Origin: Sphingomonas panacisoli
GTDB taxonomy: Bacteria; Pseudomonadota; Alphaproteobacteria; Sphingomonadales; Sphingomonadaceae
Direction: 5' to 3'
Length of the DNA: 64,000 nt
NCBI RefSeq assembly: GCF_007859635.1
Contig: NZ_CP042306.1
Coordinates: forward strand, 682,001 to 746,000
Shown: in pieces, positions 37,277 through 46,090 of the stretch
Layout: each line of letters begins with the position of its first letter
Numbering within the stretch: the first letter of the stretch is position 1
Translations under genes and position numbers: made by a program
The notes under the pieces: generated by a model
What the model saw: only the letters and a program-made list of their open reading frames with translations
Databases searched by the model: none
What the model was told of the DNA's origin: nothing

Positions 37277-38482
37277 TTAGTCGAACCCATTCTCCAAAAA
37301 CCGCTCGGCATAGGCGCAGTGCATCGCGATGCCCTTAGCCATGACCGATTCCTCGATCGTCATCTTGGTGTTGTGGAGCGGCGGGTTGGTCGACGGGTCG
37401 CTGCCGTCGGGGGCGACGCCGATGAACGCCATCGCGCCGGGAACCTCGCGCAGCACGTAGCTGAAATCCTCGCCGCCCATGATCGGGGCGGGCATCGGCA
37501 GCCATTGGCCTTCTTCCAGGCTGTCGGAGACGCGCTCGATCAGATCGACCGCGCGCGGATCGCACATCGTCACCGGATAGCCGTCGTCGATCCGTACCTG
37601 AGCGGTCAGGCCGTGCGCCTGCGCGACATGCTCGACGATCCGCGTCAGCCCGGCCCTTGCCTTCTCGCGGGTCGCCGGGCTCAGCGTGCGGAGCGTGCCG
37701 ATCATCTGTACCTCGCCCGGCACGATGTTGTAGGCGGATCCGGCCTCGATCTTGGTGATCGACAGCACGGCGGGGTCGGTCGCGGGGATCTGGCGCGCGA
37801 TGAACACCGACAGCGCCGTGATGATCTCGGCCGCAACCGGGATCGGGTCGAGACAGCTGTGCGGCATTGCCGCGTGGCCGCCCGCGCCGGTCACGGTGAT
37901 GTTGAGCGCGTCGGTCGACGCGAGCAGCGGACCCTTGCGCGTCAGGATCGCTCCGGCGCGGCTGTTGGGATCGATGTGAAGCGCGAACGCGCTGTCCGGG
38001 CGCTCGATGTCGAGCAAGCCGTCCTCGATCATGAAGCGCGCGCCGTGATGGCCTTCCTCGCCGGGCTGGAACATGAAGACGACGGTGCCGGGAAGCTTGT
38101 CTTTGCGGGCAGACAGCGCACGCGCGGCGCCGACCAGCATCGAGCAATGCGAGTCGTGGCCGCAGGCGTGCATCGCGTTGGGAACCTGACTGGCGAAATC
38201 GAGGCCGGTTTCCTCGGGCATCGGCAGCGCGTCCATGTCGCCACGCAGCAGGACGACGCGGCCATTGTCGCCGCCGCCGCGCAGGATCGCGACGAAGCCG
38301 GTGGTCGAGGTCGATTCGTGGATTTCGAGCGGCAAGCCTTCGAGCGCCGCGCGGAGCTTGGCGGTGGTGCGCGGGCATTGGTTGCCGATTTCCGGATCGG
38401 CATGGATCGCGCGTCGGAGCGCGACGATCTCGGCGAGTTCGGCCTCGCCGGCGGCGGTCCAGTCTGTGGTGAATTCGGTCAT
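37277..38482 (-). CDS. M20 family amidohydrolase (hippurate hydrolase/aminoacylase-like)
   Basis: 401 residues. The dimetal site is shown by GDMDALPMPEETGLDF, MHACGHDSHCSML and FQPGEEGHHGARFMIEDG (catalytic Glu), with the dimerisation domain in between and IMGGEDFSYVLREVPGAM near the end. It removes acyl groups from amino-acid derivatives in the cytoplasm. The start MTEFTTDWTAAGEAELAEIV at 38482 lies 9 bp after the HerA-like ATPase gene, so the two may be co-transcribed. A DUF559 cassette sits directly after its stop codon. Confidence 0.92.
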   Translation of the reverse strand: MTEFTTDWTAAGEAELAEIVALRRAIHADPEIGNQCPRTTAKLRAALEGLPLEIHESTSTTGFVAILRGGGDNGRVVLLRGDMDALPMPEETGLDFASQVPNAMHACGHDSHCSMLVGAARALSARKDKLPGTVVFMFQPGEEGHHGARFMIEDGLLDIERPDSAFALHIDPNSRAGAILTRKGPLLASTDALNITVTGAGGHAAMPHSCLDPIPVAAEIITALSVFIARQIPATDPAVLSITKIEAGSAYNIVPGEVQMIGTLRTLSPATREKARAGLTRIVEHVAQAHGLTAQVRIDDGYPVTMCDPRAVDLIERVSDSLEEGQWLPMPAPIMGGEDFSYVLREVPGAMAFIGVAPDGSDPSTNPPLHNTKMTIEESVMAKGIAMHCAYAERFLENGFD

Positions 38483-38491
38483 CTGACCCTC

Positions 38492-40105
38492 CTAGCGTCC
38501 CTTGAACAACCCGCCGAGCACGCCGCGGACCAGTCCGCCGAGCACGCCGCCGGCGATGCCGCCCGATTTGCCGAACACCGCCTTGGTGGCTTCGCGCGCG
38601 ATCACCGTGCCGGCCGAGCGGGTGGCCGACGACGCGGCGCCTCGCATCGCCCGGTTCCAGGGGTTGTTGGCTTCGGCGCGCGCGGCCGCCGCGGCGGTCT
38701 GGGCATCGATCTTGGCTTGCGTCGCGGCCGCCTTGGCGTCGGCGGCGGCTTGCTTGTCGGCGGCGGTTTTCGCGGCGGCTTCGGCGGCGGCAGCGGCGGC
38801 TTCGTCGCCCTTGGCCTTCAGGATTTCCTCGGCGGATTCGCGATCGATCAGCGTGTCGTACTTTGCGCCGATCGCGTCGGTCTGGATCCAAGTCGCGCGC
38901 TCCTGCGGCGTCACCGGACCGACGCGCGACGAAGGCGGCTTGATCAGCGTGCGCTGCACCGGCGACGGCGCGCCGTCGGGCTGGAGCAGCGACACCAGCG
39001 CCTCGCCGACCTTCAGTTCGGTGATCACCGTCGCAACATCGACGCCCGGATTGGCCCGGAACGTAGTCGCCGCGGCCCGCACCGCCGCCTGATCGCGCGG
39101 CGTGAACGCGTTGAGCTTGTGCTGGACGCGGTTGTTGAGCTGGCCCGCGACGGTGTCGGGGATATCGATCGGGTTCTGCGTGATGAAGTAGATGCCGACA
39201 CCCTTCGACCGGATGAGGCGAACGACCTGTTCGATCTTGTCCTCCAGCGCCTTCGGGATGTCGTCGAACAGCAGATGCGCTTCGTCGAAGAAGAAGCAGA
39301 GCTTCGGCTTGTCGGGGTCGCCGACCTCCGGAAGATGCTCGAACAACTCGCTCAGCAACCACAGCAGGAAGGTCGAATAGAGCCGCGGGCTTTGCATGAG
39401 CTTGTCGGCGGCCAGGATGTTGACGATGCCCCGACCCTTGTCGTCGAGCCCCATGAAATCTTCGAGCACCAGGGCCGGCTCGCCGAAGAAATGGTCACCG
39501 CCCTGGCTGCGCAACTGGAGCAGCGAGCGCTGGATCGTGCCGACCGACGCCTTGGTGACGTTGCCGTAGGTCGTGGTCAGTTCGTCGGCGCGCTCGGCGC
39601 AACTGGCCAGCATCGCCTGCAGATCGTCGAGGTCGAGCAGCAGCAGCCCGTCCTTGTCGGCGACGGTGAAGGCGATCGTCAGCACGCCTTCCTGCACCTC
39701 GTTGAGGTCCATCAGACGTGCGAGGAGCAGGGGCCCCATTTCGCTGACGGTGGTGCGGATCGGGTGGCCCTGTTCGCCGAACAAATCCCAGAACTGCACG
39801 GGATTGTCGCTATAGGACCAGTCGGTCATGCCGATGTCCTTCGCCCGTGCGGCGAAGATATCGGCATTCTTGGCGGTCGGCGATCCGGCCATCGCGAAAC
39901 CCGACAGATCGCCCTTCACGTCGGACACGAAGCACGGCACGCCGGCTTGGCTCAGCCCGTCGATGATGCCCTGAATCGTCACCGTCTTGCCGGTGCCGGT
40001 CGCACCCGCGATCAGCCCATGGCGGTTGGCGCGCTTGAGTTCGAGCGCTTGCGGATCGGTTCCGCCCGAGCCTGCGCCGATGAAGATGGTGGTCGTGTCG
40101 GCCAT
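38492..40105 (-). CDS. DUF853 / HerA-like helicase-domain ATPase
   Basis: 537 residues. Walker A LIAGATGTGKTVTIQGI is near residue 35, followed by VSDVKGDLSGFAMAG and Walker B KLCFFFDEAHLLFDDIPKAL (about 275), as in the YjgR-type DUF853 family related to HerA/FtsK translocases. An Ala/Lys-rich coiled segment (about 435-490) precedes a Gly-rich C-terminal tail ending GVLGGLFKGR. The cellular role is not established. The start ATG at 40105 is preceded by GAGGGAG, which is the 3' arm of a long hairpin (see 40109-40146). Confidence 0.88.
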   Translation of the reverse strand: MADTTTIFIGAGSGGTDPQALELKRANRHGLIAGATGTGKTVTIQGIIDGLSQAGVPCFVSDVKGDLSGFAMAGSPTAKNADIFAARAKDIGMTDWSYSDNPVQFWDLFGEQGHPIRTTVSEMGPLLLARLMDLNEVQEGVLTIAFTVADKDGLLLLDLDDLQAMLASCAERADELTTTYGNVTKASVGTIQRSLLQLRSQGGDHFFGEPALVLEDFMGLDDKGRGIVNILAADKLMQSPRLYSTFLLWLLSELFEHLPEVGDPDKPKLCFFFDEAHLLFDDIPKALEDKIEQVVRLIRSKGVGIYFITQNPIDIPDTVAGQLNNRVQHKLNAFTPRDQAAVRAAATTFRANPGVDVATVITELKVGEALVSLLQPDGAPSPVQRTLIKPPSSRVGPVTPQERATWIQTDAIGAKYDTLIDRESAEEILKAKGDEAAAAAAEAAAKTAADKQAAADAKAAATQAKIDAQTAAAAARAEANNPWNRAMRGAASSATRSAGTVIAREATKAVFGKSGGIAGGVLGGLVRGVLGGLFKGR

Positions 40106-40108
40106 GCA

Positions 40109-40146
40109 AAAACTCCCTCGCGCCGGGTCCGGAACGAGGGAGTTTT
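40109..40146 (-). terminator. Long hairpin between degQ and the DUF853 gene; masks the DUF853 SD
   Basis: AAAACTCCCTCG and CGAGGGAGTTTT pair perfectly (12 bp) around a 14-nt loop; read on the minus strand a T-run (TTTTTGC) follows. It is a good intrinsic terminator for degQ, yet it ends just 3 bp before the ATG of the downstream gene and contains its only SD. A second 8-bp hairpin (40158-40179) lies nearer to degQ. Confidence 0.7.
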
Positions 40147-40184
40147 AGGATGGGCGGCAAGGCCCGGCAATGGGCCTTGTCGGG

Positions 40185-41711
40185 TCAGCTCTTCAGCTTG
40201 ACCGCGATGTAGATGCTGCCCTGACGCACGCGGGTGATGTAGAGCAGCACGGTGTTGCGACCGGCCGCCTTGGCCGCGTTGATCTGCGCCGCGAGCTGCG
40301 CGGGCGTGTTGATCGCCACGCGGTTGACCGACGAGATGATGTCGCCCGGCTGGATCTTGGTTGCGGCGTCGCTCGACGTATCGACCTTAGTGACGACCAC
40401 GCCGCTCACGCTGCCCGGCGGGATCCCGAGATTATTGGCGATGCCGGGGGTCAGGCCGGTGACTTGCAGACCGAGCAGATCGGTCGATGCGCGCAGTTCG
40501 GGCGCGCCAGGGGTGCCGTTGCCGCTGCCGTCGGGCGCGCCGCCGGGAACGAGATTGGCCAGTTCCTCTTCGGTCGGTCGCGTGCCGATGATCGCGTTGA
40601 TCGTCAGTGGCTTGCCGTCGCGAACGACGCTGAGTCGTGCGGTCGAACCCGGCGCTAGGTTGGCGACGAGATACGACAGCGTCTCGTCGGGGTTCACTTC
40701 CTTGCCGTTGACCGCGAGGATCACGTCGCCCTGCTTGATCCCGGCTTTGTCGGCGGCCTGGCCCGGCTCGACGCGCCCGATCAACTCGCCCTTGTCCTTG
40801 GGCAGGCCGAGCGAGGCGGCGATATCCTCGTCGATCGGCTGGCGGCCGACGCCGAGATAGCCGCGCTGGATCTTCCCGCCCTTCATCATCGTATCGATGA
40901 TCGGCTTGGCCGATTCGGCGGGGATGGCGAAGCCGATGCCGACCGAACCCTCGGACGGCGAATAGATCTGGGAATTGATGCCGATGACGTTGCCGTTCAG
41001 GTCGAACATCGGGCCGCCCGAATTGCCCTTGTTGATCGCGGCGTCGGTCTGGATGAAGCGGTCATACGCGCCGCCCTGGCCGGTCACGCGGTGCAGCGCC
41101 GAGATGATGCCCGCGGTGACGGTTCCGCCGAGCCCGAACGGGTTGCCGATCGCGATCACCCAGTCGCCGACGCGTGCCGCCTGCGAATCACCGAACTTCA
41201 CGTAGGGTAGGTTGGTCGCATCGACCTTCAGCAGCGCGAGGTCGGAACTGGTATCGCTACCGACCAGCCGTGCGACATATTCCTTGCGGTTGGCGAGCGT
41301 GATCGTGATCGATTCGACCTTCGCGCCGCGCGCCGCGGCGTTCACGACGTGCGCGTTGGTGACGATGTAGCCGTCAGGCGAGATGATGAAGCCCGATCCG
41401 AGGCTCTGGCCCTCACGCGTGACCGGCTGGCCGTCGCCGCCGCCATTGGGGTCGCCGCCGAACAGCTGCATCAACGGATTGTCGGCGGTCGAGACCTGCA
41501 CTTTCTGCTTGGTCGAGACATTGACCACCGCGGGCTGCAGTTTGGCGACCATCTCGGCGAAGCTCATCGGCGCGCCGGGCTTGGGCGCCGCGGAGGCGAT
41601 CGTGCCGGGTTCGTTCTGCGCGCTTTGAGCGTAGGCAGGGTGTTGCAGCACCAGCGAGGAGGCCGCGCCCCCCAACAGCAGGGCGGTGGTAATGGCGTAA
41701 GCGTAGCGCAA
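40185..41711 (-). CDS. degQ: Do/DegQ-type periplasmic serine endoprotease
   Basis: 508 residues. A signal peptide (MRYAYAITTALLLGGAASSL, cleavage after AYAQ) precedes a trypsin-like domain with catalytic His121 (TNAHVV), Asp157 (SSDLALL) and Ser231 (KGNSGGPMF). Two PDZ domains follow (about 290-370, and 415-500). It degrades or refolds damaged envelope proteins. The next genes on the same strand are upstream: hflC starts 1 kb away and ends 132 bp before this gene, matching the common hflK-hflC-deg order. Confidence 0.93.
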   Translation of the reverse strand: MRYAYAITTALLLGGAASSLVLQHPAYAQSAQNEPGTIASAAPKPGAPMSFAEMVAKLQPAVVNVSTKQKVQVSTADNPLMQLFGGDPNGGGDGQPVTREGQSLGSGFIISPDGYIVTNAHVVNAAARGAKVESITITLANRKEYVARLVGSDTSSDLALLKVDATNLPYVKFGDSQAARVGDWVIAIGNPFGLGGTVTAGIISALHRVTGQGGAYDRFIQTDAAINKGNSGGPMFDLNGNVIGINSQIYSPSEGSVGIGFAIPAESAKPIIDTMMKGGKIQRGYLGVGRQPIDEDIAASLGLPKDKGELIGRVEPGQAADKAGIKQGDVILAVNGKEVNPDETLSYLVANLAPGSTARLSVVRDGKPLTINAIIGTRPTEEELANLVPGGAPDGSGNGTPGAPELRASTDLLGLQVTGLTPGIANNLGIPPGSVSGVVVTKVDTSSDAATKIQPGDIISSVNRVAINTPAQLAAQINAAKAAGRNTVLLYITRVRQGSIYIAVKLKS

Positions 41712-41842
41712 CTTGGTCTTCCTCTTCGTCTCGACGAAACCCCGGTCTGGCCGGCTTCATGGGATGTCTAGGCTGAACGGCGATTGAATATGAACGAATT
41801 GCAAGGATCGCGATTGGTCATATTTACCAGCCGATCGGCCGA

Positions 41843-42718
41843 TTATTTACCCCCGCCTTCGAATTGCTTCAGATACGCATTGTCCGGCGTCAGGATCAGA
41901 TTGGTGTCGCCCTTGGGCTGATCCTTGGTGCCGGGGGCGAACGTCTGCCGGTACGACTGCATCGCGCGATAGAAATCGTAGAATACCGGATCCTTGTTGA
42001 ACGCCAGCGCATAGATCTGCGCGGCCTGCGCCTGGGCGTCGGCGCGGATGATCGCGGCGTCCTTCTGGCCTTGCGAGCGGATAACCTGCGCTTGCTGGAA
42101 CCGCGCGTTGCGCATCCGGGCGATCGCCGAATCCAGCGGCGTGCCGGCGGGCAAGTCGGCATGTTTGATGCGGACGTCGATGATCTCGACGCCATAGGGC
42201 GCCGCGACCTGCTGCAGGCGCGACTGGATGCTGTCCATGACCTTGCGGCGCTCGGGGCTGAGCAGATCGGCAAACGTGTTGCTGCTCAATTCATTGCGCA
42301 CGGCGGAGCCGAACAATTGCTGCAGCGCGGATGTCACGCGTTCTTCGGCGCCTGACGACAGGCCGACTGCCTGCAAAGCGCGCATCGGATCGACGATGCG
42401 GAAGCGGGCATAGGCATCGACGTCCAGCGGCCGCTGGTCGGTCGACAGCACCGAGAGGTTGTTGAGATCGACGTCGAGCACGCGCTTGTCGAGCCAGACG
42501 ATGCGATCGATGAACGGCACGCGCGCAATTACGCCGGCGCCGGTCTCCCCCAGTTTTTCGCCGCTATGATAGGCATTCACCTTCACGAGCGGCTTTTCGA
42601 GCCGGACGATGACGGCCTGCCGTGTTTCGGGCACGATCGCGACCGTGCTGGCCAACAGGATCACCAGCAACAGCGCGACGATGCCGAGCGTGATCGGGTT
42701 ACGAAGCCAATTGGACAT
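41843..42718 (-). CDS. hflC: HflC, FtsH protease modulator
   Basis: 291 residues. A single N-terminal membrane helix (about 10-30) leads to a prohibitin/SPFH domain (VAIVPETRQAVIVRLEKPLV, DVDLNNLSVLSTDQRPLDVD, IEIIDVRIKHADLP-type strands) and a coiled C-terminal part. With HflK it forms the periplasmic cage around FtsH in the inner membrane. The start ATG 42718 overlaps the hflK stop by one base (TGATG); an in-frame GTG precedes it at 42721. Confidence 0.93.
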   Translation of the reverse strand: MSNWLRNPITLGIVALLLVILLASTVAIVPETRQAVIVRLEKPLVKVNAYHSGEKLGETGAGVIARVPFIDRIVWLDKRVLDVDLNNLSVLSTDQRPLDVDAYARFRIVDPMRALQAVGLSSGAEERVTSALQQLFGSAVRNELSSNTFADLLSPERRKVMDSIQSRLQQVAAPYGVEIIDVRIKHADLPAGTPLDSAIARMRNARFQQAQVIRSQGQKDAAIIRADAQAQAAQIYALAFNKDPVFYDFYRAMQSYRQTFAPGTKDQPKGDTNLILTPDNAYLKQFEGGGK

Positions 42719-43836
42719 CACTGGCCTCCTTGCGGCGCGCTGGGCAGGGCCTTGCCGGGCGGGATCGACATATAGGGCGTGACGCCACGCCCTTCGATGA
42801 CCGTCTTGTTCGTCTGTCCCAGCACCTGTTCCATCGTTTCGTAATACATGCGGCGACGCGTTACCTCGGGCGCCAGTTTGTACTGGGCATAGACGCGGTC
42901 GAACGAGCCGGCCTCACCCTCCGCCGCCTGCAACAGCTGCTGCGCCCAGGCGCGCGCGGCGTTGACGCTGTTGGCGGCTTCCTGCTGCGCGACCGACACG
43001 TCCTTGAACGCATCCATCGCTTGCGACGGTGCCGACGCATTGTTGAGCGAAACGCCGACGATCACGATGCCGGCCTGATACTCGTCGAGCACCTTCTGCA
43101 TCGAAATCTTGACCTGGGTTTCGATGTCGGCCTTGCCGTTGCCGATAACCTTGTCGAGCGACGTGGTCGCGACCGCGGCGCGGACCGCGCTTTCGGCGGC
43201 TGCCTTGACGGTATCGTCGGGGCCCTTGAGCTCGAAAACGTACTGCTGGGGATCGGCGATGCGCCAGCGCACGGTGTAGCCGAGATCGACCAGATACTGG
43301 TCTTCGGTCAGCACTAGATTGGCGCCCTCGTTCTCCGGGAACTGGAACGACCGGATCTGGTCGATATTCACCACCTGCACCGACGAGATCGGCGCGGGGA
43401 GGGTGGTCTGCCAACCGGGCTGCAGCGTGCCGGAATATTTGCCGAAATAGGTGACGACGCCGCGTTCCTGCGGGCCGATCACGTGAAAACTGGTCAGCGC
43501 GATCCAGGCGAGCAGCACCAATCCGGCGCCGCCGAGCCACAGGTTGCGCGAACTTGGGCCGCTCGGCAGCCGGAACCCACCGCCGCCGATCCCACCGCCT
43601 CCGCCGCCCCGCGCGCGCTTCAGCAGTTCGTCGAGCGACGTTGCGCGACCGGCGCGGCTCTTGCCGCCCGGCGGTTGCGCCCACGGATTACGCGGGCCGG
43701 CGCCGTTGTCGTCGGGGGCGTTGTCCTCGGACTTGTCGTCGCCGGAATCGTCATTGCCGCCGCTTCCGCCCCAGGGGCTTTTCGGCTTGGCCATGAATGC
43801 GGGAAGTTGGCGCCACCAGGCACGTGCGGTCGTCAT
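42718..43836 (-). CDS. hflK: HflK, FtsH protease modulator
   Basis: 372 residues. The N-terminus is a Gly/Asp/Pro-rich cytoplasmic segment (KPKSPWGGSGGNDDSGDD), followed by a membrane helix (about 100-120) and the SPFH domain with FHVIGPQERGVVTYFGKYSG and DIETQVKISMQKVLDEYQAG. It partners HflC. The start is taken at 43836 because AAGAGG lies upstream; ATG 43794 (MAKPKSPWG) is the other candidate. It is divergent from mrp across about 70 bp. Confidence 0.92.
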   Translation of the reverse strand: MTTARAWWRQLPAFMAKPKSPWGGSGGNDDSGDDKSEDNAPDDNGAGPRNPWAQPPGGKSRAGRATSLDELLKRARGGGGGGIGGGGFRLPSGPSSRNLWLGGAGLVLLAWIALTSFHVIGPQERGVVTYFGKYSGTLQPGWQTTLPAPISSVQVVNIDQIRSFQFPENEGANLVLTEDQYLVDLGYTVRWRIADPQQYVFELKGPDDTVKAAAESAVRAAVATTSLDKVIGNGKADIETQVKISMQKVLDEYQAGIVIVGVSLNNASAPSQAMDAFKDVSVAQQEAANSVNAARAWAQQLLQAAEGEAGSFDRVYAQYKLAPEVTRRRMYYETMEQVLGQTNKTVIEGRGVTPYMSIPPGKALPSAPQGGQ

Positions 43837-43908
43837 GCATCCTCTTATAGGTGCGTTGCAGCGGAAAAACAGTGGCAAGCGGACGCGGCGTCTCTATCTG
43901 GCGCAGCG

Positions 43909-44868
43909 ATGGATGATGACACGATCGAAAAGCGGCTGGCCGCACTGGCCGGCGGGCGCGCGACGGTGCGGATCGAGGATGGGCGCGCGAGCGTGATACT
44001 CGACGTGACGGGGCTTGATGTTTCCGAGCGCGATGCCTTGGCGGAAGAGGTTCGTGCCGCTGCACTGGCCGAGCCCGGCGTGACCGAGGTGCGGGTCGCG
44101 ATGACCAGCGAACGCGTCGGCCGGCGATTAATCGCGGTGGCGAGCGGGAAGGGCGGCGTCGGCAAATCGACTGTGGCCGCCAATCTGGCGGTCGCGCTGG
44201 CGAAGGGCGGGCGGAAGGTCGGGTTGGTCGATGCCGACATCTATGGCCCCTCACAGCCCACCTTGATGGGCGTCGAGGGATCGAAGCCTGAAGCGCGCGA
44301 GAAGACGATGATCCCCGTCGCGACGTCGTTCGGGGTGCCGATCCTGTCGATGGGCCAATTGGTCGCGCCGGGCCAGGCGATCGCGTGGCGCGGGCCGATG
44401 GCGGCGAGCGCGCTCGGGCAGCTCGTCGAAGGAGCCTGGGGGCCAGCCGACACGCTCGTCGTCGATATGCCGCCGGGCACCGGCGATGTGCAGCTGACGA
44501 TGATCCAGAAGTATAAGCCGGCGGGTGCGGTGATCGTCTCGACGCCGCAGGACCTCGCTCTGATCGATGCGCGCCGGGCGATCGACCTGTTCGTGAAGGC
44601 CGGCGTGCCGGTGATCGGGATCGTCGAGAATATGGCCGGCTATGCCTGTCCGCATTGCGGCGAAGTGTCGGACCCGTTCGGGCAGGGTGGCGCGGAGGCG
44701 GCGGCAAAGGAACTGGGCGTCCCCTTCCTGGGCCGCGTACCGTTGGCGATGGCGATCCGTGCGGCGTCGGACGCCGGGACCCCACCGGCCGCGGGGAACG
44801 CGCCGGAGGCGGCGGCGTTCACGGATATTGCCGGGAAGGTAGAGGCCTGGCTGAAGGAGCCACGCTGA
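43909..44868 (+). CDS. apbC: Mrp/ApbC-type iron-sulfur cluster carrier ATPase
   Basis: 319 residues. A short N-terminal MIP18-like domain (about 1-65) precedes the P-loop ATPase with the deviant Walker A AVASGKGGVGKSTVAANLAV, LVDADIYGPSQPTLMG and VVDMPPGTGDVQLTM. The Fe-S ligand pair CxxC lies in NMAGYACPHCGE. It carries or assembles Fe-S clusters in the cytoplasm. Its stop TGA overlaps the ATG of the CoA-binding protein by one base, so they are coupled. Confidence 0.93.
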   Translation: MDDDTIEKRLAALAGGRATVRIEDGRASVILDVTGLDVSERDALAEEVRAAALAEPGVTEVRVAMTSERVGRRLIAVASGKGGVGKSTVAANLAVALAKGGRKVGLVDADIYGPSQPTLMGVEGSKPEAREKTMIPVATSFGVPILSMGQLVAPGQAIAWRGPMAASALGQLVEGAWGPADTLVVDMPPGTGDVQLTMIQKYKPAGAVIVSTPQDLALIDARRAIDLFVKAGVPVIGIVENMAGYACPHCGEVSDPFGQGGAEAAAKELGVPFLGRVPLAMAIRAASDAGTPPAAGNAPEAAAFTDIAGKVEAWLKEPR

Positions 44869-45299
44869 TGCCGCTCACGTCCGACGCTGATATTCGCGAC
44901 TTGCTGACCGACGCGCGCACGATCGCCATGGTCGGCGCATCGGACCGGCCCGACCGGCCGAGCTATGGCGTGATGGCGATGCTCCAGCGGCACGGCTACC
45001 GCGTCATCCCGATCAATCCGCAAATCACCGGCGAACATATCCACGGCGAATTCGTGTTCCGCGAACTCGCCCAGATCGGCGTGCCGATCGACATCGTCGA
45101 CATCTTTCGTCGGCCCCAGGCGGCGGGCGAGGCGGTCGATGAGGCGATCGCCGTCGGTGCGAAAGCGGTGTGGATGCAATTGGGCGTGATCAATCACGAT
45201 GCCGCGGCGCGTGCCGAGGCGGCAGGGCTCAAGGTCGTGATGGACCGCTGTCCCGCGATCGACATTCCACGGCTTGGGATTCCCAAGATAGCAGCCTGA
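44868..45299 (+). CDS. CoA-binding protein (Rossmann-fold, YccU type)
   Basis: 143 residues. It has the CoA-binding fold of succinyl-CoA synthetase alpha: TIAMVGASDRPDRPSYGVMA, VIPINPQITGEHIHGE, VDIFRRPQAAGEAVDEAI and AVWMQLGVINHDAA, ending VMDRCPAIDIPRL with the conserved Cys. The function of the stand-alone domain is unknown. Start overlap with apbC indicates co-expression. Confidence 0.88.
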   Translation: MPLTSDADIRDLLTDARTIAMVGASDRPDRPSYGVMAMLQRHGYRVIPINPQITGEHIHGEFVFRELAQIGVPIDIVDIFRRPQAAGEAVDEAIAVGAKAVWMQLGVINHDAAARAEAAGLKVVMDRCPAIDIPRLGIPKIAA

Positions 45300-45325
45300 A
45301 ATTCGCCGCAATCGGGGATCACCCC

Positions 45326-45772
45326 ATGGCCATGATCGCGTTGCTTCTGATCCTGCAAAGTGCGGCGACAGCGACCGCGCCCCCGCAGCCCGAGCGCTGG
45401 TCGATCCTGACGCCGGCGCCGGGCCAGTCGTGCGTGAAGGAACGCCAGCCGGGCGACAAGGACGACATCGTCATTTGCGGCACGCCCGATCCCCAGGCTT
45501 CGCTGCGGCTGTCCGATCCGGACTCGGTGCCGTCCAGCGGGCCGATGAAGTCGAATCCCTACCTGACCGGCAGCGGCGCGTTGGCGAACATGGCGACACC
45601 GTGTCCGATCAGCCGCAACTGCGTGGTCGGCTTCGGTCCGCCGATCGTCCCGATGATCAAGGGTGCGGTCGACGTCGCCAAGCGGGCGTTCCGCAAAAGA
45701 CCCGACAAGACCGGACGCGTGGCGATCCCGCTCGACGACAGCGACGCGCCGACGGGGCGGATCGAGCCCTAG
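45326..45772 (+). CDS. Uncharacterised secreted protein
   Basis: 148 residues. A short hydrophobic start (MAMIALLLILQSAATATAPP) is a likely signal peptide. The mature part has three or four cysteines in spaced segments (QSCVKERQPGDKDDIVICGT, ATPCPISRNCVVGF) that could form disulfides, and ends DAPTGRIEP. The pattern VICG near proline-rich text recurs in sphingomonad hypothetical proteins, but I recognise no named family. It lies 26 bp after the CoA-binding gene in the same direction. Confidence 0.6.
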   Translation: MAMIALLLILQSAATATAPPQPERWSILTPAPGQSCVKERQPGDKDDIVICGTPDPQASLRLSDPDSVPSSGPMKSNPYLTGSGALANMATPCPISRNCVVGFGPPIVPMIKGAVDVAKRAFRKRPDKTGRVAIPLDDSDAPTGRIEP

Positions 45773-45838
45773 GACAGCGCAACCGAAGCCGCATTGGCGC
45801 GTTGCACGAAGACGGGGGACAAACAGGGGTGTTTGTCG

Positions 45839-46090
45839 ATGTTGCTTTCGATTGCTGTCATGCTCGCGGCGGGTGCCGCGTTGCCCAATTACACCATGCC
45901 ACCGGCGCGGCGGGCCGTGCCGTCCAAATGCGCGGACGCTTGCGCCAAGCGTTATCGCCTGTCCTCTTCGGACGAAGAGGCCGATACCTCAAAATATCGC
46001 GCGCTCGACGAAGACGGCACTGACTGCAACGTGACGCGGTCGAAAATCTGCCGATCGCAGCCGCGCACCTGGATACGTGCCGACTATTAG
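45839..46090 (+). CDS. Small secreted cysteine-containing protein
   Basis: 83 residues. The start at 45839 follows AGGGG by about 9 nt and gives MLLSIAVMLAAGAALPNYTM, a plausible signal peptide. The mature peptide has four Cys (KCADACAKRY, DCNVTRSKICRS), with CADAC resembling short secreted cysteine peptides. It ends overlapping the convergent hom gene by 4 bp. An upstream ATG at 45794 would prefix a charged stretch and is less likely. No family recognised. Confidence 0.5.
   Translation: MLLSIAVMLAAGAALPNYTMPPARRAVPSKCADACAKRYRLSSSDEEADTSKYRALDEDGTDCNVTRSKICRSQPRTWIRADY

Noticed and set aside
40158..40179. Small hairpin CAAGGCCC/GGGCCTTG after degQ as an independent terminator
   Set aside because: No U-run on either side; the following 12-bp hairpin is the better terminator, so this one is mentioned only in passing.
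37319..40201. A 960-codon open frame on the plus strand
   Set aside because: It runs opposite the M20 amidohydrolase and DUF853 genes, which have clear motifs; its translation is Arg/Asp/Gly-rich without structure.
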